Below, one piece after another: positions 1 to 12,657 of a stretch of 64,000 nt of DNA (positions within the stretch are counted from its first letter, which is position 1; the number at the start of each line of letters is the position of its first letter). A program made the position numbers and the translations under genes. The notes beneath the pieces are model-generated. The model had not been told where the DNA came from. It searched no databases and was given only the letters and a program-made list of their open reading frames with translations. This stretch comes from Melampsora larici-populina 98AG31 (lineage: Eukaryota; Basidiomycota; Pucciniomycetes; Pucciniales; Melampsoraceae): positions 1,586,855-1,650,854 of the forward strand of contig NW_006768769.1 of NCBI RefSeq assembly GCF_000204055.1, written 5' to 3'.

Positions 1-1127
1 GACTGGTATCAGGAGTACATTCCGTGCTAAACTTCGCCAGATTGATAGAAGAGTTGGCGGACGAGCTATCTTTTTCTTGTGTTGCCGAGACACGATCTTT
101 ACTATAAAGGCCATCGTGACCTAGACAAGAAAAGTATGACGCATCAGCGGACTTCCCCATTATGATTTCTATAGTGATATAAACGTACCAGCAATCATAA
201 GTTCCTCGTCGGTGCAATGAAGGAGCAACTGATCGTATGGGGATATACATTTCACACCCGGCGCGTGTCAAAAACATTCAAATATTAATGGTCTGATGTA
301 GCATTTTAGAGCGATTATCGGATCAACGTACGTAATCCATCGCTTCATCAAGCTCGATTTTTTGGATTTTGACTACACAATCTTCAATGCGACTTTTAGG
401 ATACCCAAGTTTTTCTAGCACACCGTAAATCACAATGACCTTTTGTAAGAGCTTTTCTTCATCGTCAGCATCATTCGAGTTGATAGATTTGGCAGAAGGA
501 TCTTCGTTGGCATTTCGAGTGAGATCTAAAACCTCCTCTTGCTGAAATCAAATCAAACGAAACAATAGGATTGTCTCAGATTGATTTTATCTACTATTGG
601 TGGGCAAAATACGAAAGAAGAAAGAAGGGAGCTAACCAAACGTGCGTTAGACCAGCTGAATGGCAACAAGCCCTTCGCAGCTCGGCGATCGAATTCTAGG
701 ACCTTGTAAGGAAGTTATATGCAAATGTTAGACACTTCATGGCCAAGGAGAGAATTCCGAGATCGACTCTCAAAGGGTGCCTAACCTTGACTTGCTTCGC
801 GATTGCTTTCTCGCACGTAGGTCGCAGTTTTTCGGCCAAACTGTAGATCTCTCGATCTTCTGGTGACAAATCCCATTCATCCTGACCCAGGGTGTTCTCC
901 TTGGACTTATCTCCGTTGTCTGAACTTGTTCCACTTTGATCGGGATTGGCTGTGAGAAGCGCAGAGGATCCATTGGGCGGTTGTGATCCGTCAGCTGTTA
1001 AGCCATCCGCTGTAGTCTCAACATCTACACTAGGTTCAGGTTCGACGACTTTCTTGGGAATTGAAGTCGTGGCAAATCCCCTGTTTGTAGACTTTTTCAA
1101 AGTTTTCTTTTTTTGTTTAGGTGGCAT
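1..1127 (-). CDS. DEAH-box ATP-dependent RNA helicase (DHX29/Ucp12-like), N-terminal part
   Basis: Start codon at 1127. Exons joined by GT-AG with matching phases: 786-1127, 637-702, 332-541, 189-228 and 1-120; the gene continues past the left edge, so the helicase core is not visible. The N-terminus (lysine-rich, then NRGFATTSIPKK) is the signature I associate with the fungal YLR419W/Ucp12 and animal DHX29 group. The later exons encode a segment with KLGYPKSRIEDCVVKIQ and MDYLLLHCTDEELM, resembling the helical UBA/RWD-type region that precedes the DEAH core. The family remodels structured mRNA or ribosomal complexes in the cytoplasm. Assignment rests on the N-terminus only; another DEAH helicase of the same clade is the main alternative. 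Confidence 0.72.
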
Positions 1128-2689
1128 GCTTCAATTTGAAACTTGGATGTAGAGACTATGGTATACTTAGAAAAGGGCCTGCGCGAAAACACAATCAAAA
1201 GATCGATGTCTGAGTCAGCAAGATCGCCGTGTTGTTCGCGTTGAGCTTACAAGAGCCAAACGAGTGCATATAAAAGACAACTAAACAATTTCATTGCAAG
1301 AGTGTGAGCTTACACTATAAACACGGACTAAAATTTTGCTTTCCGAGAGAGACCGTCCTCCTTGATACTGTCTTCAGGACTCACAAACTGCAAACCAAGA
1401 GAAGAAAAAGAACAGCCAACGTTTGTTGTGGCCAGCCTAAGGATAATGGTTCCGCCAAAACAAGGGTATTACAACACGTAAAAAACAAAAAAGCGAGGTT
1501 TCCAAAGACCTATTGGTGAATGTCGAGTTTCGTTGAAGTTTGTGTCATCCAGAGGCTGAACCGCATGGGCGCGCGTACAATGTGATTTTCTGATAGGTTT
1601 CTTTCAAGCTGAGTAGAATGTAGATTTTCGCGAGGTTCCGAGTTGAATGAAGTTGACCTAGTTCCAACGACCAATCGCGAATGAAAGCGCTTATCAGGTT
1701 GATCACTGAAAATTGACTATTGCTTGGGTGTCGAACTGGTGAAGTTGAGAAAGTGGTGGATGAAGCAACTTTCAGCAGAAGGTTCATGAAGCCTGCTCCA
1801 CTCGGTTTTGGCCCCGGAGACTCCGGCCCGGCTTAACGCAATGACACGCGGGTGACACCGGACAAACTTTCTTGAGCTTATTCCAGAATGTTCAATGCAG
1901 GCAGCAGATGGCTCTGAGCTTCAAAAATCAATGGTGCAAACAGATCATCCGTAACACATATCTGGTTATATACATTAGACATGAAGGTAACCGATGATTT
2001 TCAGTGTGCAAAGTACTTAAACTCATTGAGGTTGTCTGGTCTGTAAAACCTGGTCAAGCCTAAGGTGAGTTGATTATCTCTGAAGGTCTTGCTATCCTTT
2101 ATCCTTGTGCAAATTCAGTCAGATATCAATATTTATTAAACATAAACTGCACTGAATTCTGACACAAGATGATTTTTGGTCACAGTCAGACTCACACAGA
2201 GAATTTGTGAAATAATTCTAAAAAGCCTGTCTAGTGGAGCTGGATAGAAAATCAAAGTACGATGCTTGGCTCTCCTGCATGAGAGTGATTTGGTGTACCT
2301 GAGTTGATCAGTCAAGCCAATAAACGGTAGGAATAGGCGGTCTAGAAAGCTTCTAAATTCTATAGGTTATCAGCGTTTTTTTAGGAAAACTGAAACAATT
2401 CCCCTAAAGTTATAGAACTACATAAATCTAAAACAAGCAAAAATAATTGACCCTATGAGTTTTGAACTCCAGAGTTCAAAATGGTTGAATGTGGATTATG
2501 AAAGTTTTGATTTTCAAGGCAAAATAAACTACTCATTTGTTCAACGTTGAAGAAAACTTGGTAATATTCAAAGATCACATATCTAAAGTCAATGTTGCTG
2601 ATCTGATTATCCAAAAAAAATCGGGTTTCAATTTATGTCCTTTCCGGGCTCATTATTTTGTCTATGAGAAAAGATGTGTAGCTTACTAG
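1128..2689. other. Intergenic region, no supported gene
   Basis: Upstream of the helicase gene. Short frames exist at 1304-1519 and 1545-1787, but they lack domains, signal peptides or splice support. No repeat with a partner elsewhere in the window was seen. Confidence 0.5.
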
Positions 2690-2869
2690 TTATATAGGCT
2701 GAGCCTTTGCAGACAATAGACTTGGATCTGCACCTGTGACCGTTGTTTCTGTTTCTGATTGTTGATCAATCGGATAGCGTTTTGTGAATCTGATTGTCGC
2801 AGAGTAGGAGAATTGAAGACTGTATACTGATAAGACACCAATGATTAAAATTGATCGTAAAAGATTCAT
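2690..2869 (-). CDS. Small secreted peptide with possible Kex2 site (59 aa)
   Basis: Single-exon frame. A longer in-frame extension begins at 3037, but the methionine at 2869 is chosen because it directly starts a strong signal peptide: MNLLRSILIIGVLSVY followed by a small-residue cleavage region near SYSA. The mature part begins TIRFTKR, and the KR pair followed by YPID is a typical Kex2 processing position, leaving an acidic, Ser/Thr-rich tail. There are no cysteines after the signal. I recognise no family. It fits the size class of rust candidate effectors or secreted peptides, which is inference. Translation starting further upstream would hide the signal peptide. Confidence 0.45.
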   Translation of the reverse strand: MNLLRSILIIGVLSVYSLQFSYSATIRFTKRYPIDQQSETETTVTGADPSLLSAKAQPI

Positions 2870-3473
2870 TTTTCTTGTTGATGACTTGAATCTCAAGTCG
2901 AGTGAATTACAAGCTTGGTTCGAGCGGGACAAGGTGAGCGAAAGGTAATGATGATAGCGTTCAAAGAAGTTTGAAAGATGGTGATGAGAATATGTGATAG
3001 ACTCAGACTTGATTGGTGGTTGGAGATGGGAAAACAAGTTGGAAGAACCTGGGCAATGATAACAGCTTTTATAGGATCAGTATTCTGTTACGATATCATT
3101 GTGTCATTGATGAAAATTGCGTGATTGTATCGAGAGACTGTGAGTAGATATTTAGCTGGCTAAAGATAACTCATATCCATATCCTGAACAACTGTGATTC
3201 TTGACTGTGACCACCAAGGTACCGATGCGAAATCGATCGCAATACATTCGCGTGCGATTATTCGCGACTTTACATTCTTCAGTTCGACCTCAAGATAGCA
3301 TGGTGATAGTGCACAATCAATTTTCGTGCTCGAGAATAACTTCAGAAATCAATTCAAGTAATAAAAGTAAGTCATTTGACGAGATGTGCTACTAGTACGG
3401 GTTGGGGTTGAAGTTACTTCATGATAAAAATTGTTGAGGAATTTGATCAGAGATCAGCAAAAAAGGGACACTC
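2870..3473. other. Intergenic, nothing recognised
   Basis: AT-rich sequence upstream of the 59-aa peptide gene. A short frame at 3201-3395 has no support. Confidence 0.4.
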
Positions 3474-4007
3474 TCAAGTTTCCACAAAAAGTACTTTACA
3501 TGATGATGCTTGATCCGTATAAAAACGTAACAGGACTAAGGTCCCCGTATATACAGAGTCAGCACCCTCTGAAGTAATCTGTGACGCTGAGTAACACACG
3601 CCGCCCTCAGGCTCATGCAAGTGACAAAACTTGGCAGTGTCAAAAGGCAGCGGCCCATTTCCGATACCGATTCCCAGTGAATGAAAATAAGACATATCCT
3701 ACATAGGCTATCTATGTACTCGATCAGATACGTGCGTAGATAGGGTGTAATCGGGTCCAAGAATGTTTGAAGGAAGGCTTCGTCGGTTAGATTTGTGGGT
3801 TCCAAGAGTTTGAGCTGCCCAAAAAGCTCTCTTAGCCATTTCTGTGTTTAAAGAAACTGTTTGTGCAATCTGTGACGTTGAATAACACACGCCACCGTTC
3901 GGCTCAAGGGACCACCGATGCAAGTGATAAAGCCTCGCAGTATTAAGAGAACAAGCGTTTTCTAGTGTACCCAAAAATATCATAAAACCCTGCGATGGAA
4001 TTAGCAT
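3474..4007 (-). pseudogene. Decayed gene fragment with an internally duplicated block
   Basis: Two stretches on the minus strand encode related peptides in different frames: ARLYHLHRWSLEPNGGVCYS near 3.85-3.95 kb and AKFCHLHEPEGGVCYSASQI near 3.58-3.64 kb. Between them, a third frame (about 3.71-3.86 kb) reads like real coding sequence: KWLRELFGQLKLLEPTNLTD followed by a Phe/Leu-rich helix. The three pieces cannot be joined by sensible introns, so this looks like a frameshifted, partly duplicated remnant. The parent family is not recognised. Confidence 0.35.
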
Positions 4008-4671
4008 TTCGGCCTCTCAGCTCGGAAGATCACAGGTATCGAGTTGTATCTTTCAAGTCTCAGATGCATCCTATCAAGGCATCATCACGTAGAGACACAA
4101 AGTCATTGAGTCTCCAGTTTTATATACTCCAGTGTCTCCAGTTTTGTATAGGGTGTCATTAAGACCAAATGGGTCATTGGGTGCTCAGGATTGTTGTACC
4201 TCATCGCCAGTAGTTCTGAGTGACTCGTCAACTTCTATCTTTTCTTCAACATACGCTGATTATTATAAGACTTTTTTGCTTCTCCCTAAAAAACTTTCCC
4301 AAGGTTTTCTTTGATCCAAACTAGATTTTCCTTTGCCCGGGTTCGTCATCGCTTTCAATATGTGAAGCATGTCCAATACTTCATCTCTGTTTTTACCCAA
4401 AAAATTTCACCAATGCTAATCAGATTGGGTTGTTCTTCTAATCAATATTACATGCAAGTCTTGTGGTCTTGTGTGAACTATAGGTGAGATGTTTGCTACA
4501 CATTTCTTTTTCTTACGAACAACTACACTGAACACATACTGAATTCACAAATTCCTTCTTACAGAAAGAAGATGATTACTCACACAATCAGATTTCCCGA
4601 ACATACCATATTGCTGCAAATACATCACTAGAGACCTCATCTAAACTAATTTCAATAATGTTTATTTATTC

Positions 4672-5012
4672 ATGAACCTCATTCTGTTTTGGCTATTGTC
4701 ACTATGGTAGCTGCAGGCCGGAAAACAATATTGGATTGGCAAACAGAATGCAAGTATTGCGGCGCTGAGATAGGAGAAATCGAGAATAAACACTTCCAGT
4801 GCTCGATAGACACACATTGTGGATATACCCTGATTCCTGTGCATCCGTTTGCTCAAGAAAGTTATGGTCAGAAATTGTATTTTGAAAAATTTAATAAGCT
4901 GGTTGTCACAGGTGTGTTTCATTCTTACGTTTTTGCAGAATATGTGCTTTCATCAAGAGTTTTTTTAAGCAAACACGCCCCAAGCATTGGTATGATCCAG
5001 AATAAATCATGA
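4672..5012 (+). pseudogene. Possible broken cysteine-containing secreted protein gene
   Basis: The frame from the ATG at 4705 encodes about 102 aa with a CxxC pair and two more cysteines (TECKYCGAEIGEIENKHFQC, then THCG). Just upstream, the ATG at 4672 opens a strongly hydrophobic leader (MNLILFWLLSLW) in another frame, which stops after 12 codons. A one-base shift would join a signal peptide to the cysteine-rich part. This suggests a frameshifted secreted protein gene, but a chance hydrophobic leader is possible. No splice sites reconcile the frames. Confidence 0.3.
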
Positions 5013-5735
5013 TTTGTTTTTTTTTGAAAAAACTCGTTCTGTTTACAAATCTGCTTTAGAATTGACCAATCATTCTGATCTCCTGATGGCTATATAGATT
5101 TGATACTCTTGCTACATATATTTTTCTTGTCAACATGTGGGGGGGTATAGGCGCTTTGTGTCAAATATTGTGTTGGAGACGTGATATGAGAATGATTGGA
5201 CCAACAGGATTATGACGCTCTTGAATTATAACAAACTCATCCTTTTCACATAAAGACATTTTTTGCAAAAGCATCCCTTTTGAGCGCATAATCCCTCTCA
5301 CATAGCATTTCCTGGAGCTGGTTTTTCGGTATCGAAACTCATGAGCATTCTGAGTTTGTATTTTGAGTTTCCCTTGCAAGATATCTTTGAATTTTAAGTG
5401 TTAATAATTTAGTGAACTTTTAAGTGTTATGTTACAATTACACGTGTCGATGGGGTAAAAATGAAGTTCAACCCAAAAACTCAATTCAAGTTGAGTTGTC
5501 TCACCACAAAAAAAGAACAAAAATACATAGTAGTAGTCCATCAGCTTACAAAACCAGGACAACAACAACAACAACAACATCAGGTATGTTTCAATCAATC
5601 TCACTTTTCAATGCTTTCAATAACATCTCGATCATTAACTAACTAACCTTAAAACACTTTGATCAGAAACACAAATCAAACTCAAAACCAATTGGAATAA
5701 ACTATCTTACATAGGATTCCTTCAAGATCATCAAC
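5013..5735. promoter_or_regulatory. Upstream region and probable 5' UTR of the SCP160 gene, with CAA repeat
   Basis: Holds an AAC/CAA trinucleotide run at about 5558-5579, directly before a good 5' splice site (CAGGTATGT at 5582). An acceptor near 5667 precedes the start codon at 5736, so a spliced 5' leader is plausible. Confidence 0.35.
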
Positions 5736-8700
5736 ATGGACGCATTCCCATCTATCCAAACTAATTCGATATCCGAACAAGATCCACAAAAACAAAGTAC
5801 TTCAAATGGAGTCTTATCAACAGCAGAACGATTGATGTTACAACACCAAACCCAACCCCAAACCAATGGAGTCCAACATCTTTCATACGAAGAGATGAGA
5901 GCTTCACCACAATTCAATGGAGTTCAACCATCTGATCCGATCAATCATCAAAATAAAAAGAAACAACCAGATATGGATTCAGAAACGGCTTTTCCTTCCT
6001 TAGGAACACCGGCTGCTGCACCTAAAACTTCAGGTGGTTGGGGTTCTGGTCCAGCTTTGAGTGCTAGAGTTGCTACTAATTCGAAATCGGGAATGCCTAC
6101 TAATTTCAATTCCAATGTGTTTACTGAAACTTTGGTTTTGTTTATATCTGGGTAAGTTCTCTTAACATTGTTTCAGATCTTCCAATGCAAAGTTGATTGG
6201 AATCTGATCGGTTTCTTTATTTTTTAGGATTCATATCGGTCCTGTTCCACAACAGTTCAGGGAGAAGGGACCAAGACAAGCTGGAGAGAAACGAGAGGAA
6301 GATCCCAAGACTTTACCAGATGTATGTATCACACTTTTTTTTTTGATTCTATCTGATAAGTCAGAAAACAACAAGTTTTGAAACTGACAAACTTTTATCT
6401 TTTCGATGACAGGTTTTACGAGCCATCCAACGTCGACATCCTACTGTCAGCGTAGAATCCTCAACATCCAGAGATAGAGTGACCATCTTATTCAAAACAC
6501 CATACACCCTTCCACCCGTAACCTCTTCGACCCCACCTCTAGTGAAAGCAGCCTCAGGACTGAATCCAGAAGACAGGATCGTAAGAGCTAGACAAGAACT
6601 CATCACCAGAGTGACCCGTAAGATCGAAAAGATAGTGATGGTACCTGCTCATGTGAAACCATATGTGATCGGACAAAAAGGAAGAGTATTGAAGAATATA
6701 ATCGAAAGTACTGGAGCAAGTGTGAATTTACCACCTAAAGATGATTCACGACCGATCTTATTAAACCAAGACCAAGAACCATCAACCGAAGAAATCGAAA
6801 TGATTCCGATCACCATCAATGGAGAAGAATCGGCAGTATTGGATGCAGAAGATCGAATTAAAGCTATCGTTAAAGAACGTAGCAATAAAGTGAACCTTAA
6901 AGTTGAAAGTATTCCAATTGACTTTTATCCAATCTTAGATGGACCTAGTCCTAGTGAATCTAAATTAACTAGTATCACTCAACGTACTTTGGTTGAAAAA
7001 CATGGGATCAAAGAAGAAGATTTGAATTGTCGTGTTATTGTACCTTCTACTCATCAATTACGTAAAATCAATCGATCTCATATTTGTTTGGCTGATGAAG
7101 GTAATGAAGATAATACCGATTCAGAGGATGTGACTAAGAGTTCGGCTATAGTCGTTTCTGGTGAACGAGAACAAGTTGATTTGGTCATCAAGCTTGTTCA
7201 AAGCATTTATGATGATTTTGTAAGTCTTTTGCACCTCTCATCTTTCTGAAAGTCTTTCTCAGAGTCTTAATCAGAGTCTTTTTTATGGGTACTCTTATTT
7301 TCAACAGCTACGAAAGACTACCAAGGTCGAGTTTGAGCTACCAAAGCGACAGCATCGATTCTTGGATGGACAAACTCTAGATGAAATCTTATCCTCTACT
7401 GGATCTATTGTAGCTCTTCCCCCAGCCAATGATCCTAGTGAAAAAGTTCTCGTTCGGGGTGAAAAGATGGCCAATGTCCAAGCCTTAGGCTTAGTGATGG
7501 TAAGTCAGAAACCAGAGATATACTCTTACAGATTTACCAAACCTTGACCATCTTGCTTATTTTTTTATCGTTGTTGTTGACAACTTTGATAGACAGCTGC
7601 GAATGCAAAAGAAGTAGATTGTATAGATCTGAAAACACTTCAACCAAACTCACCAAAATATCATAAAGAAATCATCACATATCTTTCAACTAAATCTGGA
7701 CAAACTAAATTAAAACAAATCCAAGACCAACATAAATCTAAAGTTCAAATTTATGTTCCATTAGTTAGTTCATTTTCAAGTACTATAGAATTGGTTGGAA
7801 TGGAAAATCAAGACATCCAAAAAGTGAAAGACATTATTTTAACGTATATTAAAACTTCATTGAAACCTGAATACTTTGAATCTATCGAAGTAGATTATTT
7901 ACTTCATAGATTTTTATTAAATAAAAAGAATTTGAAACTTAAAACTATTCAAGAACAAAAGGGAATCGAAATCATAATTCCAAATGAATCTGAAAAACGT
8001 TCATCAATCTTATTATGTGGAAGTAGTCCTAAATCATCTGGTAATCATCAAGAAATGATTAATAATTTGAAAATTGTAAAAGATGAGATTTCAAAAGTGA
8101 TTAAAGAATTAGATAACATTCAAACGATTTCAATTGAAGTTGATGAGAAATTTCATAGTTATATTCAAGGACCTAATAGAACCACTTTAAATGCGATCAT
8201 TGGTGAAGAAAAATTGGTGTCAGTTGAAGTGGGTAGTAAAGAAAAAGTTGATCTGATTAAGATTAGAGGACCGAAGAATGAAGTGGAAAGAGTTGAGAAA
8301 GAGATTAAAAGGATCGCTGAGGAAGCTAAAGTGAATGATACGATCAATTCATTTGTAAGTTGATTTGTTTTGCCTTTTGATTTAAGAAACCGTTTTTGAA
8401 ATTGATTTTGGATTTGATTTTAATCCTTCTAGACTACCGAATTTGAAGTCGAATCTAAACATGTAAGTCATTTAGTAGGAAAAGGAGGTTCAACTGTTGC
8501 AAAATTAAGAGAAGAATTAGGAGTTAGAGTTGATTTTAGTGATGGACCTGGTGGAGGAGGATCACAACAAGTAGGAGGAAATAACGAGAATGAATCTAAT
8601 CATCATAGAAAGAAAAAAACGATGAGTAAAGTTTCAATTGTGATTCAAGGAAGGAAAGAGAATGTTGAAGAAGCTAAGAAACGGATCTTGGCTCAAGCTG

Positions 8701-10859
8701 AAAGATTGGTATGTAATTTTCTTACAAAGAGAACATGTGTGGATGAGAGTTATAAGATTGATGGATCCTTTTTCTTTATTTTTTAGGCCGATGAGATTAC
8801 TATTTCATTACCATTACTTTCTGGATTAGATAGAAGATCCCTTATAGGTAAAGGTGGCAAGTATGTTACCAGATTGCAGGTAAGTTTAGACTTGGTGAGC
8901 ATCACGAACGAAGAAGATACTAATGGGAAGCTTGGTTTGTAGGATGTACATCTTGTTCGTATTAACATGCCTAGAGCTCCGACTGATGAATCAGGTGCTA
9001 GTGTGTCGGATGGTGATAATATTGTGATCCGAGGTCCGAAGAAGGGTGTGGATGCCGTCAGGAAAGAGGTGAATGAGTGTTCTCAGAAACTCAATTCCAT
9101 CTCCAGAGTGATGAATTCAACGCTGATTGGTTATTTTCTCCAACGAAATAGTTGATTGAACTTATGGAATACGAAAAAGAAAATGGGAATACGATCACAT
9201 TAACGATTTCAACTAAATCGATATCAAGAATTGTAGGAAAAGGAGGAATTCAAGCAGATAAGATTAAAGAAGAATCTGGGATTGGATCATTAGATATCGA
9301 TAAATCTGAAAGTTCAGAAGGGGTTTCGAAGGTGTTGATCAAGGGTACTAAATCATCAATTCTTTTAGCTAAGAAAATGATTAATAGTATCGTACAAGAA
9401 GTGGATGATGAGGGTAGTACGGAAATCATGATTGAAAAAGTTTATCATCAAACTTTGATTGGTAAAGGAGGATCCAAACGTAAGTGATTTTTGTGAAAAT
9501 TGACAAGCAAAGAAGAATGTGTTTCTGATTGTGTTTTGGGTTGATTTGTGAATTAGTTCGAGAGATTGTGAAAAGAGCAGGAGGAGATGAAGACGATGCA
9601 AAGATGGTCAAATTCCCTAGAACATCAGATTCAAACCAAGTGATCATCAAAGGATCTAAAAAATTAATACCTAAAATCAAAGAACAACTTGAAATAGAAG
9701 TGAATAAATTAAAATCTCAAATCGTTTGGGGTCTTCAGATTCCTAAGTCTATTCAACCTGGTTTGATTGGTAGAGGTGCGATCGGATTGAAAACTTTACA
9801 AAACCAATTTGGAATTTTAATTCATGCACCTGGTTGGAGAGAATGGTCTACTGTTTCTGAACCGATTAATTTGAATGATGATTTGAAAGGTGTGGAAGAT
9901 AATGAGATTTTTAAATTGGTGGGAACTAAAGAAGCTTGTTTGGCTGCTGCACAAGAAATGAAAGTAAGTTGAAAAAAAACTTCTGAGAGCAAGGGTTTTT
10001 TGGATTGATCAATTGATTCATTTTCTTTTCTTTTGACTTACTTAGAGTAAAGCTGTACCTAAAGAAAGGGTTAGTAAAGCTTCTAAGACGGTTATGGTTC
10101 CTAAAGCGTTACATAACCAAGTTTCAAGAAACGGTCGATTGTTCCGAGGTGAGTGATCATCAAATATAAGGATATATGATTTGTTTTGATTGTTTATGAG
10201 TTGGAATCTAAATTGCTTGTTAATTCTCATTTTGTCAACAGAACTTCCAAAAGCAATCAGGATCGATCATAGCAATATCCGAACACCTCAACCTTTTCAA
10301 ATGCCGACATCTGTATTAGACAAAGCGATTGCAGGAGCTACTATTCCTGCTACACGAATTGATATGGATGAAGAAGATGCTGAGAATCAAATGGGATGGA
10401 ATGTACAAGAGATCCCTGAATCTAAAGAAAGTGAAGACGGAGAAATACCTTGGTAAGTGAAGTTTTGCTAAAGAAATGAGAGTTCTTGTCATCAAAAGTC
10501 TTGATGAATCAATGATATCTTTTCTTTGTATTAGGAATATTCATGGACCAAATGAAGAAGAAGTAGAAAAAGTATCACAAATGATTCAAAATCGAATTAA
10601 AAAAGAAACCAATAACAAGAACCCAAAAACGAAAACCTTTACACATTTAGCAATTGCTAAAGTACCGGTAAGTTTGATGCCAAGAATCATTGGTAGAGGA
10701 GGAAATGGATTAAGGATCATGAATGAAGAATCAGATGGAGCGATGATTGATGTGATTGGAAAAGTAGGATCGGATAGTTTAAGTATTTGTGGTAGTTTAG
10801 AACAACTTGAAATCGTTAAGAAAATCATTATTAGGTTTATTAAAGGTAATGCTTATTGA
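5736..10859 (+). CDS. SCP160: Vigilin/Scp160-type multi-KH-domain RNA-binding protein
   Basis: Thirteen exons with phase-consistent GT-AG junctions: 5736-6151, 6228-6321, 6413-7219, 7308-7499, 7593-8354, 8433-8708, 8787-8879, 8943-9068, 9152-9479, 9557-9963, 10046-10148, 10242-10452 and 10535-10859, giving 1379 aa (yeast Scp160 is about 1220). At least eight KH cores with GxxG loops are visible: IGQKGR near residue 255, then QGPN, VGKGGS, IGKGGK, VGKGGI, IGKGGS, IGRGAI and IGRGGN near residue 1325, plus degenerate copies between. The N-terminal about 130 residues are Gln/Asn-rich and disordered-looking. The family binds polysomes and mRNA at the ER and affects translation and chromosome maintenance. 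The start is the first ATG in frame after the probable leader intron. The KH repeat architecture leaves little doubt. Confidence 0.93.
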
Positions 10860-12215
10860 TTTTTAAAGAAGGAATTGGTTTTCATTTTATTTACAATTTT
10901 TTTAGAAGAGAAAAACCAATCGAAAGATTTATAGCAGATTTTATTAGAATTTTAAATGTTGAGATGTTTTTTTTCACTTTAGAAGTTAGTTTTTTCATTT
11001 CTTTTTGTTTTATATTTTTTAATGATTTGATCTTAAAAAAAAGTATGAAGTTTGATGATTATTGAATTGTTTTCAAAAACAAAGTATTGAAGAAATTACT
11101 TTCGAAAATTAATTTTTTGATTTTTTTTCCTTTGGATGAAGGTTTTGAGAGGCCTTTTTCAAGCTCTTTGACTTAATAGAAGATGATGATGATTAGTCTT
11201 CAGAGCATACTTGCTATTACTTGTTATCAATGATGGAAATGAGTTAGGTCATGATCAAGTGATTTTGAATACTTTTTTACGTTTTGAAAAAAATTAACAT
11301 ACACACGTTTTAAGTTGCTTGATCAAAAAATATCAACTGCATTTCTCCTTTTGAATGATGATAAGTCCATGCCCTACATTACACATCATAAAATCGTGCA
11401 ATGAAGCGTCATAAAAGATAGTCAAGTATGTACGTAGAAGATAAGGGACAGCACATTGTTTTTGCAGATTTTTGCACGCCCGAATTGACATCCTTTCTGA
11501 TGTCAGGACGGATGTGGAAACTGGGGGCTTCCGTGGCTATTTAGCGCTTGTGTCCTTCAGGAAGGGTTGCTGATGCGTTGCATTTACTTAGTGTCAGGCG
11601 CGGAAAATGACCATTTACTCATTTCCCTGACTGTCAAATTAACAAGCGTGCTCTCAAAGGAATGTCACATAACACCAGAAAGAGGAACAACGCTATTATA
11701 AAGAGCAAGTGCATATATTATTCATTCAATACGTCAACAGGATCGAAGGTCTACCCAGATACAATTGTTAAGTACTCATTGAAGTGATAAGTACGCAGAT
11801 AGCACATGGTACAGCGCTAGCCCGGTTACCATAACACATGCTCTTGGCCAAGAGTCACCCACAAGTAAAAAAATGTCCAAATCGTTTGGGTAAAAGGATA
11901 ATTGCATCAGTACAATTGACATCTTCCAGCGTTGCCGAGACCCAAGGTCAAATTGGTCGAGCTTTGACGTTCGCCAGACTCGACTACGACGGTACCGTAC
12001 TAACGTATCAAGCGATGTCAGGGCTGAAGTCTGGGGATAGTTGGGATATATTAACAATGGAGTATAGAGGTCAACTAGTACTCACTCCGCGGCAAAGAGT
12101 GAATGCTGAACGAACGGCGTCCAAAGAGTTCAGTAAAGAGCTGAGGAAATCAAGACGTCAAGGTCAGCAACTCAGGATAAAATACTTTTAACAAGGGGGA
12201 TATAAAAAGGCCGTC
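10860..12215. other. Intergenic region after SCP160 with one weak ORF
   Basis: 3' UTR-like AT-rich DNA, then a less AT-rich stretch from about 11.45 kb. A plus-strand frame at 11838-12191 (117 aa, Arg/Ser-rich, ending RRQGQQLRIKYF) converges on the secreted-protein gene at 12216. It has no recognisable domain or signal peptide and may be a last exon or chance. The opposite strand is also open over part of it. Confidence 0.3.
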
Positions 12216-12657
12216 TTACATGGCAACGGTCTCATGGCCATCCAAAGTCGCCAAAGTGACCTAGTTGGAAACATTGTCATCGGTTAGCAGTGGATAAGGA
12301 TATTGAGTATTTGATTTATTAAAGGATTCATCACTTACTTGACAATTACCACAAGCCTTGGTCTGCGTAGTGCTCCCAGTTTTGATCAGACCACCCTGAG
12401 GGTTGTGAGTGAATTGCAATACGGCTCTAATAACACCATCAAGAAGTAAGAAAAACACCAATAGGTGCAATCCATGAGTGACGACAAACAGATTTGATAT
12501 GTTAGCAAAAATATTAGGAAGGAACTTACAATTCACATTGACCGATCTCGAGTGATGCCGATTGAGGTGTATAACACTGATGGACTGGGGCAGGGGCTTG
12601 CGTGAAGACCACAGATAAAGCACCAAATAAAGCAACGACTTTGAGAAGAGTGAGCAT
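12216..12657 (-). CDS. Small secreted cysteine-containing protein, candidate effector (86 aa)
   Basis: Three exons, 12530-12657, 12339-12426 and 12216-12260, join in phase (introns of phase 2 and 0) and end at TAA. The protein starts MLTLLKVVALFGALSVVFTQ, a clear signal peptide with likely cleavage before PAPVHQ. The mature chain of about 64 aa has four cysteines (HQC, GQCEL, CGNC), enough for two disulfides. The layout (Cys, short helix-like AVLQFTHNPQGGL, then a CGxC-like pair near the end) resembles many orphan secreted proteins of rust fungi, but I cannot name a family. An effector role is inference from size, signal and cysteines. Confidence 0.62.

Noticed and set aside
1304..1519. 71-aa plus-strand frame
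   Set aside because: Basic, low-complexity, no domain, no splice or start context.
5424..5646. Overlapping frames with Gln/Thr runs
   Set aside because: Produced by the CAA repeat in the SCP160 leader and crossing its splice donor.
10856..11065. 69-aa Phe-rich frame after SCP160
   Set aside because: T-rich 3' UTR artefact; overlaps the SCP160 stop codon.
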